From NCBI RefSeq assembly GCF_010233585.1, contig NZ_CP045997.1, forward strand, positions 3,621,779-3,685,778: DNA of 64,000 nt, in the 5' to 3' direction. The DNA comes from Spirosoma endbachense (GTDB taxonomy: Bacteria; Bacteroidota; Bacteroidia; Cytophagales; Spirosomataceae). Position 1 is the stretch's first letter. Every line of letters starts with the position of its first letter. A program made the translations under genes and the position numbers. The notes beneath the pieces were generated by a model. That model saw nothing but the letters and a program-made list of their open reading frames with translations. It had not been told where the DNA came from and searched no databases. Positions 1 to 9,800 of the stretch are shown here, in pieces.

Positions 1-456
1 GAGGTCGCTGAATACCTGGCCCGACAAAAAGCTGACCAGTTTATGGCCGATGCCGGAAATCGGATCATTCTGTGCGCCGATACAGTCGTGATTCTGGATA
101 ACCAGATTCTGAATAAGCCACAGGACGAAGAACATGCCCGCCAGATGCTTCGGGCCTTATCGGGACAAACACACCGAGTGCGAACGGGCGTCGCTATTCT
201 GGCCCCATCAAACGATACGACAGAACCAAACATCCACTCATTTACGGACGAAACGACGGTTCGGTTTGTGTCACTCAGCGATGAAGAAATTTCCTATTAC
301 ATTCGAGTGTGCGCTCCATTCGATAAGGCAGGGTCGTATGGAGCCCAGGATTTCATCGGGTTAGTTGGCATTGAACGACTGGAAGGTTCATTTTATACCG
401 TAATGGGTCTGCCAACCCACCGGGTTTATCAGGCGTTGAAACCGTATAGCCATTGA
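1..456 (+). CDS. maf: Maf family nucleoside triphosphate pyrophosphatase (5' end missing)
   Basis: This is the 3' part of a Maf-type pyrophosphatase. The family hydrolyses non-canonical or surplus nucleoside triphosphates to monophosphate and pyrophosphate in the cytoplasm. The frame is open from base 1, so the start and the N-terminal substrate loop lie outside the window; 151 residues remain against about 190 in the family. Visible signatures are CADTVV (conserved Asp region), ALSGQTH, and DKAGSYGAQDF near the C-terminus. The stop is followed by a 165-bp gap before a glycosidase gene on the same strand. The family assignment is secure; exact substrate preference cannot be read from the sequence. 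Confidence 0.9.
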   Translation, partial: EVAEYLARQKADQFMADAGNRIILCADTVVILDNQILNKPQDEEHARQMLRALSGQTHRVRTGVAILAPSNDTTEPNIHSFTDETTVRFVSLSDEEISYYIRVCAPFDKAGSYGAQDFIGLVGIERLEGSFYTVMGLPTHRVYQALKPYSH

Positions 457-621
457 TGCCTTGTCGTAATCCCTGTCACAAATAACTACAAATAATTCAA
501 TTTCAGGCAGTCCTTGTGCAAATCAATTGACATTCTAACTAAATTTATCCAAGTTTCATGTTCTTTGCCAAACTCATCACCTGTCGTACTTGTTCTGTTT
601 AAAAATGCTTAACCTATACCA

Positions 622-2193
622 ATGACGGCAACAGCTTCCGTTCAATCGGATCGATCAATTGCTCCTATTAAGTCAGGCTTTTTTCCCATTCCTAAACCTT
701 CGACGGGATGGACTGGCGTTCACTACGAAATCTTCGTTCGCTCGTTTGCCGACTCGAACGGCGATGGCATCGGTGACCTTAATGGGGTTACCAATAACCT
801 CGATTATTTGAAGGATCTTGGTATATCGGCAATCTGGCTTATGCCCGTCAGCCCGTCGCCGACCTACCATAAATACGATGTTACCGATTATTACGGAATC
901 GATCCGGATTATGGCACTGTCGATGATTTTAAACGCCTGGTGACCGAGGCCCATCAGCGGGGAATTGCCGTTATTATCGATCTGGTATTGCATCATACCA
1001 GCATCTACCATCCCTGGTTTCAGGAAGCCTCCAAAAGCCTCGATAATCCATACAGAAACTATTACAAATGGCTCCGTCCCGACGAAATCAAACGGCGCAA
1101 CCTGGCCACCCGCGACATTACAGCCGATTCGGGCGAACGCAGTCCGTGGCATTCGGTGCGTGGCGCAACCTACGTTGAACAATATTATGGGATGTTCTGG
1201 AGCGGAATGCCCGACCTTAATTTCGATTACCAGCCGGTGCGCGATGAAGTGTTCAAGATCGCCCATTACTGGCTCAACGAGATGGGAGTAGATGGTTTCC
1301 GGCTCGATGCAGCCCGTCATCTTTACCGCGAGTCGGAAGAGTCGAAAAACTATGAGTTCTGGGAAGAGTTCGGTCGGGTGGTCGAAGCGGCTAAGCCCGG
1401 AGCCTATACCGTTGGCGAGGTCTGGACACGTCCTGATCGAATTGCCCCTTACTTTCGGGGCCTGAAAGCTAACTTCAATTTCGATCTTCAATTGATGATT
1501 CCGGAAATTGTTCGGAATGAAAATGATACGGAAGACCTGGTCGAATTTCTGTCGTATGTACATGCCAGCTTTGGAGCCATCAACCCGAACTTCATTGATG
1601 CGCTGCTCCTGTCGAACCACGACCAGAACCGGATTGGAGGCTTGCTCAGCGGCAATCTAGATCATTTAAAGGTAGCCGCGAATCTGCTGCTGACCTTACC
1701 CGGTTTACCGTATCTGTATTATGGTGAAGAAATTGGAATGCTGGGTAAGAAACCTGACGAAAACATACGTGAACCATTTCTATGGAACACGCGCGAACGT
1801 GATACCCAACGGACGCGCTGGCGTCGGGGCAAATACAGCACCAGCCAGACGGTTCGTGCAGTGGCGCAACAGCAAGCCGATCCGAGTTCGCTACTGAATC
1901 ATTACAAACGCCTGATTCAGTATCGTAATAGTCATTCCATTCTGAATAATAATCTTAGTCGACTGCTTCAGGCTGGTATTCGACAGGGTGGTATCGTTGC
2001 TTTTATTCGGCAGGAACCTACCGGTGGTAAATGTATTTTGGTGGTTCATAACCTGACCAGCCAACCCATTGACGTCGTATTTTCACCAACGGAGGAATGG
2101 TGTCGGTGTATTGTTTTCGAAACGCTGCCCGGCAGTTCCTTCACCGATGGTCGGATTACAGTACCCGGTTATAGTTGTGTGGTGGTCGAATAA
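622..2193 (+). CDS. GH13 alpha-amylase family glycosidase
   Basis: A 523-residue glycoside hydrolase of family GH13, acting on alpha-glucosidic bonds (amylase, oligo-glucosidase or trehalose-synthase-like activity). The (beta/alpha)8 signatures are present: FADSNGDGIGDLNG near residue 42, the nucleophile in GFRLDAARH (Asp229), the acid/base in VGEVWT (Glu266) and the stabilising Asp in SNHDQNR (Asp334). There is no signal peptide, so it is probably cytoplasmic. The Asn/Asp-rich segment near residues 42-55 resembles the calcium-binding turn of oligo-1,6-glucosidase/trehalose synthase members. A small C-terminal beta domain follows the barrel. It stands alone on the plus strand. Family is certain; the substrate is not. 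Confidence 0.9.
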   Translation: MTATASVQSDRSIAPIKSGFFPIPKPSTGWTGVHYEIFVRSFADSNGDGIGDLNGVTNNLDYLKDLGISAIWLMPVSPSPTYHKYDVTDYYGIDPDYGTVDDFKRLVTEAHQRGIAVIIDLVLHHTSIYHPWFQEASKSLDNPYRNYYKWLRPDEIKRRNLATRDITADSGERSPWHSVRGATYVEQYYGMFWSGMPDLNFDYQPVRDEVFKIAHYWLNEMGVDGFRLDAARHLYRESEESKNYEFWEEFGRVVEAAKPGAYTVGEVWTRPDRIAPYFRGLKANFNFDLQLMIPEIVRNENDTEDLVEFLSYVHASFGAINPNFIDALLLSNHDQNRIGGLLSGNLDHLKVAANLLLTLPGLPYLYYGEEIGMLGKKPDENIREPFLWNTRERDTQRTRWRRGKYSTSQTVRAVAQQQADPSSLLNHYKRLIQYRNSHSILNNNLSRLLQAGIRQGGIVAFIRQEPTGGKCILVVHNLTSQPIDVVFSPTEEWCRCIVFETLPGSSFTDGRITVPGYSCVVVE

Positions 2194-2198
2194 GGTCG

Positions 2199-2230
2199 AT
2201 TGTGAATACGTATTCCCTGACTTAACTTTA
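2199..2230 (+). promoter_or_regulatory. Candidate Bacteroidota promoter for the DUF433 gene
   Basis: ATTG at 2199-2202 and TAACTTTA at 2223-2230 are 20 bp apart, close to the Bacteroidota housekeeping pattern (TTTG, 17-23 bp, TAnnTTTG), with one mismatch in each box. The ATG at 2246 follows 15 bp later, so transcript and start codon would lie very close together. Pattern match by eye only. Confidence 0.35.
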
Positions 2231-2245
2231 CAAAAAATCAACACA

Positions 2246-2467
2246 ATGCTTACACGCATCACCATTGATCCAACTGTATGCCACGGCAAACCCACTATCC
2301 GTGGGTCCCGGTTATTGGTCACAACCATTCTGGAACTGCTGGCAAGTGGGATGACATGGGATGAAATTCTGGCAGATTACCCAGGTTTGGAGTACGGCGA
2401 TATTCAGGAATGCCTGACCTATGCCGTTCAGTTGGCCCACTTTAGTACACTGTCATTAGCTGCATGA
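2246..2467 (+). CDS. DUF433 (VapB45-type) antitoxin
   Basis: A 73-residue DUF433 protein, the usual antitoxin partner of DUF5615 PIN-like (VapC45/Mut7-C-like) toxins. It shows the family pattern: ITIDPTVCHGKPTIRGSRL followed by a helix-turn-helix stretch (LELLASGMTWDEILADYPGLEYGDIQECLTYA, residues about 28-59). The frame is open further upstream into the end of the glycosidase gene, but the ATG at 2246 gives the normal family N-terminus. Its stop overlaps the ATG of the next gene by 4 bp, the typical toxin-antitoxin arrangement. The downstream toxin gene is broken, so this antitoxin may now be orphaned. Confidence 0.8.
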   Translation: MLTRITIDPTVCHGKPTIRGSRLLVTTILELLASGMTWDEILADYPGLEYGDIQECLTYAVQLAHFSTLSLAA

Positions 2468-2669
2468 AATTTCTTATCGATGAGCAGCTACCTCATCTAC
2501 TTGCCAGTTGGCTCCAAACCAAAGGCTTTGATACCGTTCACGTTACGACTCTACTCACCAACGAGCACATACCTGACAATTACATTTGTGAACGAAGCAT
2601 GGCTGACGAGAGGGTCGAATAGGCTTTATCATTCTCAGCGACCATAGCCATATTTGTTCAGCAGATTAA
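2464..2669 (+). pseudogene. DUF5615 PIN-like toxin, frameshifted remnant
   Basis: Starting with an ATG that overlaps the antitoxin stop, the first 52 codons read MKFLIDEQLPHLLASWLQTK and continue through GFDTVHVT, the classic DUF5615 N-terminus carrying the acidic metal-binding residues. The frame then hits TAG at 2620-2622. Changing frame just before that point gives GFIILSDHSHICSAD up to a stop at 2667-2669, which resembles the second conserved toxin motif (IVVTKDSDF-like), but the C-terminal third is missing. I read this as a frameshift plus truncation. A sequencing error could explain the frameshift but not the missing tail. Confidence 0.65.
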
Positions 2670-2976
2670 ATTGTTCTTTTTAAAGAACTTACTAATATAT
2701 TATAGTAAAACATCACTTAGAAAGCCATCACGATAAGTACCTTAAATGAACATAAAGATACATTATGCTTGATCTTTTAAGGCAATTATCTATTGTAACA
2801 TTAATTCTATTTACGATTACAATTTATAAATTTTCTAATAACGAGCAAATCTAGCTTGTTATTTATATACAATATAGCAAATATTGTCACAAAAAGAAAG
2901 CCCCACAGCAGTTTGGCGACCGAAAGTAGGGCTTTCATCAATTGTCTAATGTCAAACACTAAACTTTGTAAAGTTA
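2670..2976. other. AT-rich non-coding gap
   Basis: About 300 bp of very AT-rich sequence between the broken toxin and a lipoprotein gene. No convincing reading frame was seen. The only structure noted is the inverted repeat GAAAGCCC/GGGCTTTC at 2896-2936, annotated separately. The base composition contrasts with the more GC-balanced neighbours and continues through the next three genes. Confidence 0.5.
2896..2936. other. Inverted repeat upstream of a lipoprotein gene
   Basis: GAAAGCCC at 2896-2903 pairs with GGGCTTTC at 2929-2936 around a 25-bp spacer. It lies 40 bp before the ATG at 2977. The long loop and lack of a clear T-run make it a weak terminator; it could be an operator. Role unknown. 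Confidence 0.35.
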
Positions 2977-4563
2977 ATGAAAAAGATTACATATTACCTC
3001 AGTATCGGGGTTGTCACATTAATGGCTGCCTGTAATGCCCCAGAAGTTGAAGTAGCTGACCCCTCAAATGCACGTATCTCTTTCTCCAAAAAGGGTGAGA
3101 AAGAAGCCAGAGACGCCTTTGCACAAATATTAGCAAAGGCGCTTGTAAGAAAAGAGTTACGAGATTTTTTAAAAGCTAAAGCCCTAGAACAGTTTGATGA
3201 AGATTATGACATTTTATTTCACGCTCAGAAAAACCAGATTGTAACAGGTAATACTACCTTTTTTGATATCCTCGCGTCTTATAATAGTTCAAAGCAAGAT
3301 CTTATTGACATTACTGAAAGCCTCCCCAAGTTGACTATTCTTATTCCTGAGCTTTTAAACGAAAGGTATTATAATTCAGCGGCAACATGGGATACTGAGC
3401 ATTTCATACCCAAAGTGGCCTTTTTTCATATAAATGACGACCGGCACGATGTAACAGCTTATGATAGCAAAGGAAAGGGCCATAAAATCAAGGCGAAAGG
3501 AGATCCTGACGAACTAATACTAGTTGTTAAAGATAACGAAAGGATTGAAGTATCTGATGTTAGTCCAAGTGGTCTCCGTGTGTCTTCAAGCAAATATACT
3601 GAAAAGGCTCAATGGGATTATTTAATGACTGATAACGGTCGGTATTATTATTATCAAAGTATCAATTTCAACAAATCGAAAAGAAGTCTACGGTCTCAAA
3701 TCAATAAGAGAGCCAAGTTAAAAGCAATAGGTATTGATTTTAATGTGGGATCAGATTCTCCTGAGTATCGCTCTCATCTTTACCGTCCTGAAGCACCCCG
3801 TGGATATGCTTATTATAAGACTTATTATAGTAATGGTCAACTAATGACCAATATGAGTGAACTCTTTCCTGGACAGCTAGACTATACGGTGAAAGATCGA
3901 ATAGGTTTTTTGCGATTTTTGACTGATGGAAAAATACAGGACATTAGTGAAAACTGGGCAGAAGGTAACTTAGAACTGACTGGTCGAGTACTTATCGCTG
4001 GTCGAGTTCCTGAATCTTTCACAAGTCGTTCATTTGGAAATATTTCATTCGAGCGGCTAGCTGCACAGTTCACTGTCCCTGGCTTTGCTGAACAAGTCGA
4101 ATCAGGATGGGGTAGCGTTTGTGTACCCAATACGTTTTGGGGCTGCCATACTGTTAATCCATATCAGGATAAGTTTAATGAGTATCGAAATAATAATACT
4201 TTATTTGACAACCGTGGTTCATCAGCAAATAGTGGAATATGGTTAGATTGGAGAGGTGCGGAAATATTTACTTGGGACGCTGAAGATTATGGTAATAAAG
4301 CGATACTGTTTGTATTAGAAAAAGATGGTAATGTAACTCACACTGAAGAAAGAACTTGGTCAGTTGGCCTTACAGCAGCGCCTGCCAAAAAAGATGGCAG
4401 CAATCTAAGTTTCACTGGGAATATGGGAGGCAAATCTACGGTGAGTTGGTTAGATGGTGATGACAATGTGTTCGAGCAACAAATTGATTACAACGGGCAG
4501 TATGGGGCATTTAAATCACCTGTTAGCACTGGCAACACAGAGTTTATTTTACGCGTGTATTAA
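2977..4563 (+). CDS. Large hypothetical lipoprotein
   Basis: A 528-residue protein I do not recognise. A signal peptide ends in the lipobox LMAAC, with lipidated Cys19, so it should be anchored in the outer or inner membrane after export. The N-terminal third (residues about 35-120) is helical and charged (KKGEKEARDAFAQILAKAL and on). The C-terminal part is rich in aromatic residues, Gly and Asn, with two cysteines close together (GSVCVPNTFWGC) that could form a disulfide, and ends in short beta-like repeats. Codon use is AT-rich like the two small lipoproteins downstream, suggesting shared acquisition. A strong hairpin follows its stop. No function is proposed. Confidence 0.75.
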   Translation: MKKITYYLSIGVVTLMAACNAPEVEVADPSNARISFSKKGEKEARDAFAQILAKALVRKELRDFLKAKALEQFDEDYDILFHAQKNQIVTGNTTFFDILASYNSSKQDLIDITESLPKLTILIPELLNERYYNSAATWDTEHFIPKVAFFHINDDRHDVTAYDSKGKGHKIKAKGDPDELILVVKDNERIEVSDVSPSGLRVSSSKYTEKAQWDYLMTDNGRYYYYQSINFNKSKRSLRSQINKRAKLKAIGIDFNVGSDSPEYRSHLYRPEAPRGYAYYKTYYSNGQLMTNMSELFPGQLDYTVKDRIGFLRFLTDGKIQDISENWAEGNLELTGRVLIAGRVPESFTSRSFGNISFERLAAQFTVPGFAEQVESGWGSVCVPNTFWGCHTVNPYQDKFNEYRNNNTLFDNRGSSANSGIWLDWRGAEIFTWDAEDYGNKAILFVLEKDGNVTHTEERTWSVGLTAAPAKKDGSNLSFTGNMGGKSTVSWLDGDDNVFEQQIDYNGQYGAFKSPVSTGNTEFILRVY

Positions 4564-4570
4564 TTAAAAA

Positions 4571-4610
4571 ATAAAGTGTCTAAGAGAATAATTTTTCTTA
4601 GACACTTTAT
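4571..4610 (+). terminator. Intrinsic terminator-like hairpin
   Basis: A perfect 15-bp stem (ATAAAGTGTCTAAGA at 4571-4585, complement at 4596-4610) with a 10-nt loop, starting 7 bp after the stop of the large lipoprotein. It separates that gene from the small lipoprotein starting at 4639 and argues against any start codon upstream of 4611 for the latter. Confidence 0.7.
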
Positions 4611-4638
4611 CGAATTTTACTGTAAAATTTTCATAAAA

Positions 4639-4986
4639 ATGAGGTCAATTGTGATTGTTTTCTTTTTTTGCTTTTTTTGCTTTTCATGCGAAAAGAAAGA
4701 TATTTTTCGTTCTGAAACGGATGAACGTTTTTCTATCATAAAAGAGGATATTACCAGCATGCCACAAACTCCAATTAGTTTTTATTGGGAGCCTGCTTCA
4801 TGGGATTCTCTCCAAACTAATCAGATTACTTCTTGTTCAACTGAGGAAGTCCGTTTTGAGTATCCCTATATTATTGCAAACGGCGTTAAATTTCATGCAT
4901 ACTATTGGTCTCGTACACAGAACAAGTTAGTTGGGCATGATCTTAAAGTAGACTTAATACTTATCGCTTTTAATCATGAGAATTAA
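4639..4986 (+). CDS. Small hypothetical lipoprotein, paralogue 1
   Basis: A 115-residue lipoprotein of unknown function. The start at 4639 is chosen because the resulting N-terminus (MRSIVIVFFFCFFCFSCEKK) is a good lipoprotein signal with lipid Cys17, whereas the upstream in-frame ATG lies inside the terminator hairpin. It is clearly paralogous to the next gene: shared are CEKK/CEKN, IF-SETDE-FSII, PI-FYWE, a T-CS/T-CL region, and PYIIANGVKFHAYYW followed by RT-NK. The mature domain is small, with a Trp/Tyr-rich conserved core and one further Cys. It is AT-rich like its neighbours. Confidence 0.7.
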   Translation: MRSIVIVFFFCFFCFSCEKKDIFRSETDERFSIIKEDITSMPQTPISFYWEPASWDSLQTNQITSCSTEEVRFEYPYIIANGVKFHAYYWSRTQNKLVGHDLKVDLILIAFNHEN

Positions 4987-5074
4987 CTGAATTTACTCAG
5001 TATAACATACAATTACATTACCCACTCTGAGCCTCGGTTCCGTTGTTCAAATAGTTGTAAAAATAACTAAACAA

Positions 5075-5419
5075 ATGAGAGCTTTTATTATTATAATTTC
5101 CCTTCTCTTTTGTTCCTCATGCGAGAAAAATGGCATTTTCCAGTCAGAAACTGATGAGCACTTTTCAATCATACAGGAAGAAATTGGAAATATGCCTGAC
5201 ATCCCCATCAATTTTTATTGGGAATTAAAAGATAAAGGACAATTCGTTACCCCTCCAGTTACGACTTGCTTGACTTCTGAGGTACATTTTGAAAAGCCTT
5301 ATATCATTGCGAACGGAGTAAAATTTCACGCCTACTACTGGACTCGGACGGAGAATAAGATAGATGCTCCTAACCGCTCTGTAAAATCTATGATTATAGC
5401 TTTTAATAAGGAGAAGTGA
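5075..5419 (+). CDS. Small hypothetical lipoprotein, paralogue 2
   Basis: A 114-residue tandem paralogue of the preceding gene, with a signal peptide ending in LLFCSSC (lipid Cys16) and the same conserved blocks: IFQSETDEHFSII, PINFYWE, TTCLTSEVHFEKPYIIANG and KFHAYYWTRTENK. The middle segment between FYWE and the second Cys differs most. The 88-bp gap from the first copy holds no obvious promoter. Tandem duplication with divergence is visible; the function is unknown. Confidence 0.75.
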   Translation: MRAFIIIISLLFCSSCEKNGIFQSETDEHFSIIQEEIGNMPDIPINFYWELKDKGQFVTPPVTTCLTSEVHFEKPYIIANGVKFHAYYWTRTENKIDAPNRSVKSMIIAFNKEK

Positions 5420-5608
5420 GAAATAACTTGAGCACCAGTCGACCAAGTCACTATTAATCGGATTTTAATCTACATAGTTTCGTCATTCAGCGGCTAAAAT
5501 TGCCGATTCACGCTGAAAAATCCCGGATTCCAAGACTTTCGTTTCCCGAAGTAACTGCCTGCAATGACTTTTGTGGCGTACCTAATGCCCATCAGGGCAG
5601 GACGCGTT

Positions 5609-6817
5609 ATGAAGGTTTTAACGAATTATGCTACCCTATTTACATACGCCCGTCAGGTTATTGTCGCTTCGCTGTTGAGTGGATGGCTCCTGACGGCTTG
5701 TAGTAAAGGCGACAAAAAAGCGGACACAAAGGCTCAGGATCAGCCAAAGACGTATTCAGTACTGACTGTAACTCCCCGCAAAACAACCCTCTACGCCGAT
5801 TTCCCTGCCATTATTCAGGGCCAGCAGAACGTCGAAATCAGGCCCAAGGTAGATGGTTATGTCGAAGCTATTTTCGTGGATGAGGGGGCAACCGTTACAA
5901 AAGGGCAACGGCTTTTCCGCATCAATGCTCCTCAGTATGCCCAGGATGTTCGCACCGCACAGGCGGGTATCCAAACCGCTCAGGCTGATGTCAACGCAGC
6001 AGAAATGGCCGTCAATAAGGTTCGGCCACTGGTCGAAAAAGACATTATCAGCAAGTACGAACTGGAGTCAGCGCAGTATACTCTCCAGTCCAAACAAGCG
6101 GCCCTGGCGCAGGCCGAAGCCACGCTCGCCAATGCCCGAACCAATCTGGGTTACACCAGTCTGACCAGTCCTGTCGATGGGGTGATCGGTTCCATTCCCT
6201 ATAAAATTGGCAGTCTGATAACCAGCTCCACCACCAATCCGCTCACCACCATTTCCAGCATTCGTGAGGTTTACGCTTATTTTTCGCTGAATGAAAAGCA
6301 GCTACTCGACTTCACCCGCGATGTTAGCGGCAACACGCTACAGGAGAAACTGGCTAAAATGCCTGACGTTCTGCTGTTGCTGGCCGATGGGTCGCTCTAC
6401 AACTACAAAGGCCGTGTAAAAACGGCTATTGGTCAGATCGATACCCAAACCGGTTCCAGTAATTTCCGCGCTACGTTTCCTAATCCGCAGTCGTTGCTGC
6501 GTAGTGGCAACAGTGGTACCGTTCGTATCCCCCGCACTATCGCAGCGGCCTTGGTTGTACCGCAGAGCGCGACCTATGAGCTTCAGGATAAACATTTTCT
6601 CTATGTCGTCGACAAAAACAACGCGATTAAAAACGTTGCCGTGGCGGTCACGGCAACACCCGATGGCCAGTATTTCGTCGTGCAAAAGGGACTCAGGGCG
6701 GGCGACCGGGTCGTACTGGATGGGGGAAACAGCATCAAGGATGGAACCAAAATAAAGCCTGTAGAAGCTAACCCCGATAGTGCGTATAACGCTGATAAAC
6801 AGCATATAGCCCAATAA
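5609..6817 (+). CDS. RND efflux membrane fusion protein (AcrA/MexA type)
   Basis: Periplasmic adaptor of a tripartite RND pump, 402 residues from the chosen ATG at 5609. That start gives a normal lipoprotein leader (LLSGWLLTACSKG); the frame is also open from an ATG at 5564. Domain order is typical: lipoyl-like half (IEIRPKVDGYVEAIFVDEGA-type region), a helical hairpin rich in Ala/Gln (AQAGIQTAQADVNAAEMAV), second lipoyl half (TSPVDGVIGSI), beta-barrel and membrane-proximal domains. It is the first gene of the pump operon, followed after 44 bp by the transporter. It bridges the inner-membrane transporter and the outer-membrane channel. Substrate is unknown. Confidence 0.92.
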   Translation: MKVLTNYATLFTYARQVIVASLLSGWLLTACSKGDKKADTKAQDQPKTYSVLTVTPRKTTLYADFPAIIQGQQNVEIRPKVDGYVEAIFVDEGATVTKGQRLFRINAPQYAQDVRTAQAGIQTAQADVNAAEMAVNKVRPLVEKDIISKYELESAQYTLQSKQAALAQAEATLANARTNLGYTSLTSPVDGVIGSIPYKIGSLITSSTTNPLTTISSIREVYAYFSLNEKQLLDFTRDVSGNTLQEKLAKMPDVLLLLADGSLYNYKGRVKTAIGQIDTQTGSSNFRATFPNPQSLLRSGNSGTVRIPRTIAAALVVPQSATYELQDKHFLYVVDKNNAIKNVAVAVTATPDGQYFVVQKGLRAGDRVVLDGGNSIKDGTKIKPVEANPDSAYNADKQHIAQ

Positions 6818-6861
6818 CTGCCGTTTGTCAGTGGCGTTTTCTTCGACTAAAGCCGCGAATT

Positions 6862-9800
6862 ATGCTTAAGATATTCATTGAACGGCCTATTCTCAGTACC
6901 GTCATTTCGGTACTCATCGTTTTACTGGGCGTATTGGGCTTGGTAAAGCTTCCGATTGCCCAATATCCGGATATTTCCCCGCCAACAGTACAGGTATCGG
7001 CCAGTTATAGCGGTGCCAATGCCGACGTCGTTCTGAAAAGTGTGATCGTTCCACTTGAAGAACAGATCAACGGCGTGGAAGGCATGACCTACATGACCTC
7101 CACAGCCACAAATGATGGAGCAGGCAGCATCAGCGTTTATTTTGCGGTGGGCACCGACCCCAATCAGGCTGCCGTCGATGTACAGAATCGAGTTTCAGCC
7201 GCTACCAGCCTCTTGCCACAGGAGGTTACAAAAGCGGGGGTTACGGTTCGAAAGCAACAAAGTAGTAACCTGCTGATTATGTCGATCTACAGTGACAATC
7301 CCGCGTACGATCAGACATTTTTGCAGAACTATGCGGCCATCAACATTATTCCTCAGCTCCAGCGGGTAAATGGTGTAGGGAGCGCCAACGTTTTCGGCTC
7401 AGCCAAAACCTATTCGATGCGGATCTGGCTCAAGCCCGACGTAATGGCTATTTATGGCGTTACGTCTGACGATGTATCGAATGCACTCACGGAACAAAAC
7501 GTCGATGCAGCTCCCGGTAAGTTTGGCGAAAATGATAACCAATCGTTTCAGTATGTGATCCGGTACAGTGGTCGGCTGCAATCGACAGATCAGTTTGGGA
7601 ATATCATCATAAAATCGACGGGTAACGGGCAGTTCCTCCGCCTGAAAGACATTGCCCGAATCGAACTGGGTTCGCAGACATACTCCAGTTTCACGACCAC
7701 CAATGGAAAGCAATCGGTTGGTATTTCGGTGAGCCAGACGCCCGGCTCCAACGCCAGCGATGTTATCAATAACTCCAAAAAGGTAATTGAACAGGCATCT
7801 CAGTCATTTCCGGCGGGCATCCATTTCGTTTACCTGGTCGATATCAATCAGTTTCTGGATGCCTCCATCAGCAAAGTTATCCATACGCTCATCGAGTGTT
7901 TTGCGCTGGTGTTTCTGGTCATCTTCATTTTTCTGCAGGACTTCCGTTCCACCATCATTCACGGCGTTTCGGTTCCGGTGGCCATTACCGGTACGTTTTT
8001 CTTTCTATACCTGTTTGGTTTCAGCATCAACCTGCTAACCCTCTTTGCGTTAGTACTGGCCATTGGGATTGTGGTCGATGACGCCATTGTGGTGGTAGAA
8101 GCTGTCCACGCTAAACTGGAAAGTGGCTATAAATCACCCCGAAAAGCCGCCATTGATGCCATGAGCGAAATATCGGGCGCCATTGTTTCCATTACACTGG
8201 TCATGGCCTCAGTGTTCCTGCCCGTTACGTTTATTACAGGTTCGGCAGGCGTGTTTTACAAACAGTTTGGCATTACTCTCGCGATCGCCATCATCATTTC
8301 GGCCGTTAATGCCTTAACGCTTTGCCCGGCCCTGGCTGCTCTCTTCCTCAAACCGCCCCACCACGACGACGACCCCAAAGACAGAAACCTGCTCCAGCGA
8401 TTTGGGGTCGGTTTCAACGCAGCCTACGATGCCATTACGGATAAATACAGCCGATCGGTCACGTTTCTCTCCGCCAGGAAATGGCTGGTTCTGATGGCCA
8501 TTGGTCTGTTTGGTGGTGCCTTTTACTGGCTGATGCGAACCACACCATCCAGCTTCGTTCCCAAAGAAGATATGGGTGTCATTTTCGTAAATATTTCGCT
8601 TCCGCCCGCGTCGTCGATGGAGCGAACAACGGCTATGGCCAACAAGCTGGACAGCATTGCTCACACGATCCCTGAGGTGCAAAACAGCCTGCGAAATCTG
8701 GGGCAGAATTTCATAGCCGGGAGCGGCAGTGCCTATGGCATGATCATTCTGAAATTAAAACCCTGGGATGAACGCCCTGGCGTAACCGACGACGATGTAA
8801 TCCAGCAGTTAAAGCAGAAAACGGCCACCATTCGCGATGCCAGCGTCATTTTCATGCAGCAGCCTACCATTACGGGTTTTGGCACCAGTGGCGGTTTCAC
8901 GTTTCAGTTGCAGGATAAGGGTGGTCATACGACCGACGCTTTTTATAAAGTGTCGCAGAATTTCCTGGCCGAATTGAGTAAACGACCTGAGATCCAGTAT
9001 GCAGCTACGCCTTTCAATCCAAATTTCCCGCAGTATCAATTAGATGTGAATGTGGCGAAATGCAAAGAAGCAGGACTTACCGTGACCGATGTGCTCAATG
9101 CCATGCAGGTGTTTTATGGCAGTTCGTACGTATCCAACTTCAATGAGTTCGGCAAGCAGTACCGCGTCATTATGCAGGCCGACACCAGCTACCGGGCCAG
9201 CCCCGACCGATTGAACAAAATAGCGGTGAGAACGGCCAGCAATACGATGGCTCCCATTACCGAATTCATTTCCCTCAAACGGATATACGGGCCAGAAAGC
9301 GTATCGCGATTTAATCTCTTCACGTCCATATCGGTCAACGGCTCCCCGAATCCCAGCTACAGTACTGGTCAGGCACTGAGCGCGATTCAGGAAGTGGCTA
9401 CCCAAACGCTCCCGGCCGGATACGGGTTTGAGTACTCGGGCATTAGCCGTGAGGAACAGAATGTGGGGTCGCAAACGCTGTATGTGTTTGTCTTGTGTCT
9501 GGCCTTTGTTTACCTGCTCCTGAGTGCGCAGTACGAGAGCTATCTGCTGCCCTTCGCGGTCCTGTTGTCGATGCCGGTCGGCTTAACGGGTGTTTACGTA
9601 TTTGCGCGGTTATTTGGGCTCGACAATAACATCTACATGCAGATTTCGCTCATTATGCTCATTGGTTTACTGGCCAAGAATGCCATTCTGATCGTCGAGT
9701 TTGCCGTAGAGCGTCGGCAAAAGGGCATGGGTCTGCTGGAATCGGCGGTAGAAGGTGCCAAAGCCCGTCTCCGACCAATTCTGATGACCTCTTTTGCCTT

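Noticed and set aside
673-1620. A 315-codon open frame on the minus strand opposite the GH13 gene
   Set aside because: It is fully antisense to a gene with complete catalytic motifs, and its translation shows no leader or known domain; it mirrors the codon bias of the real gene.
2942-2968. TTG and TAAACTTTG as a promoter for the large lipoprotein
   Set aside because: The -7 box needs an extra base to fit TAnnTTTG and would put the transcription start almost on the ATG.
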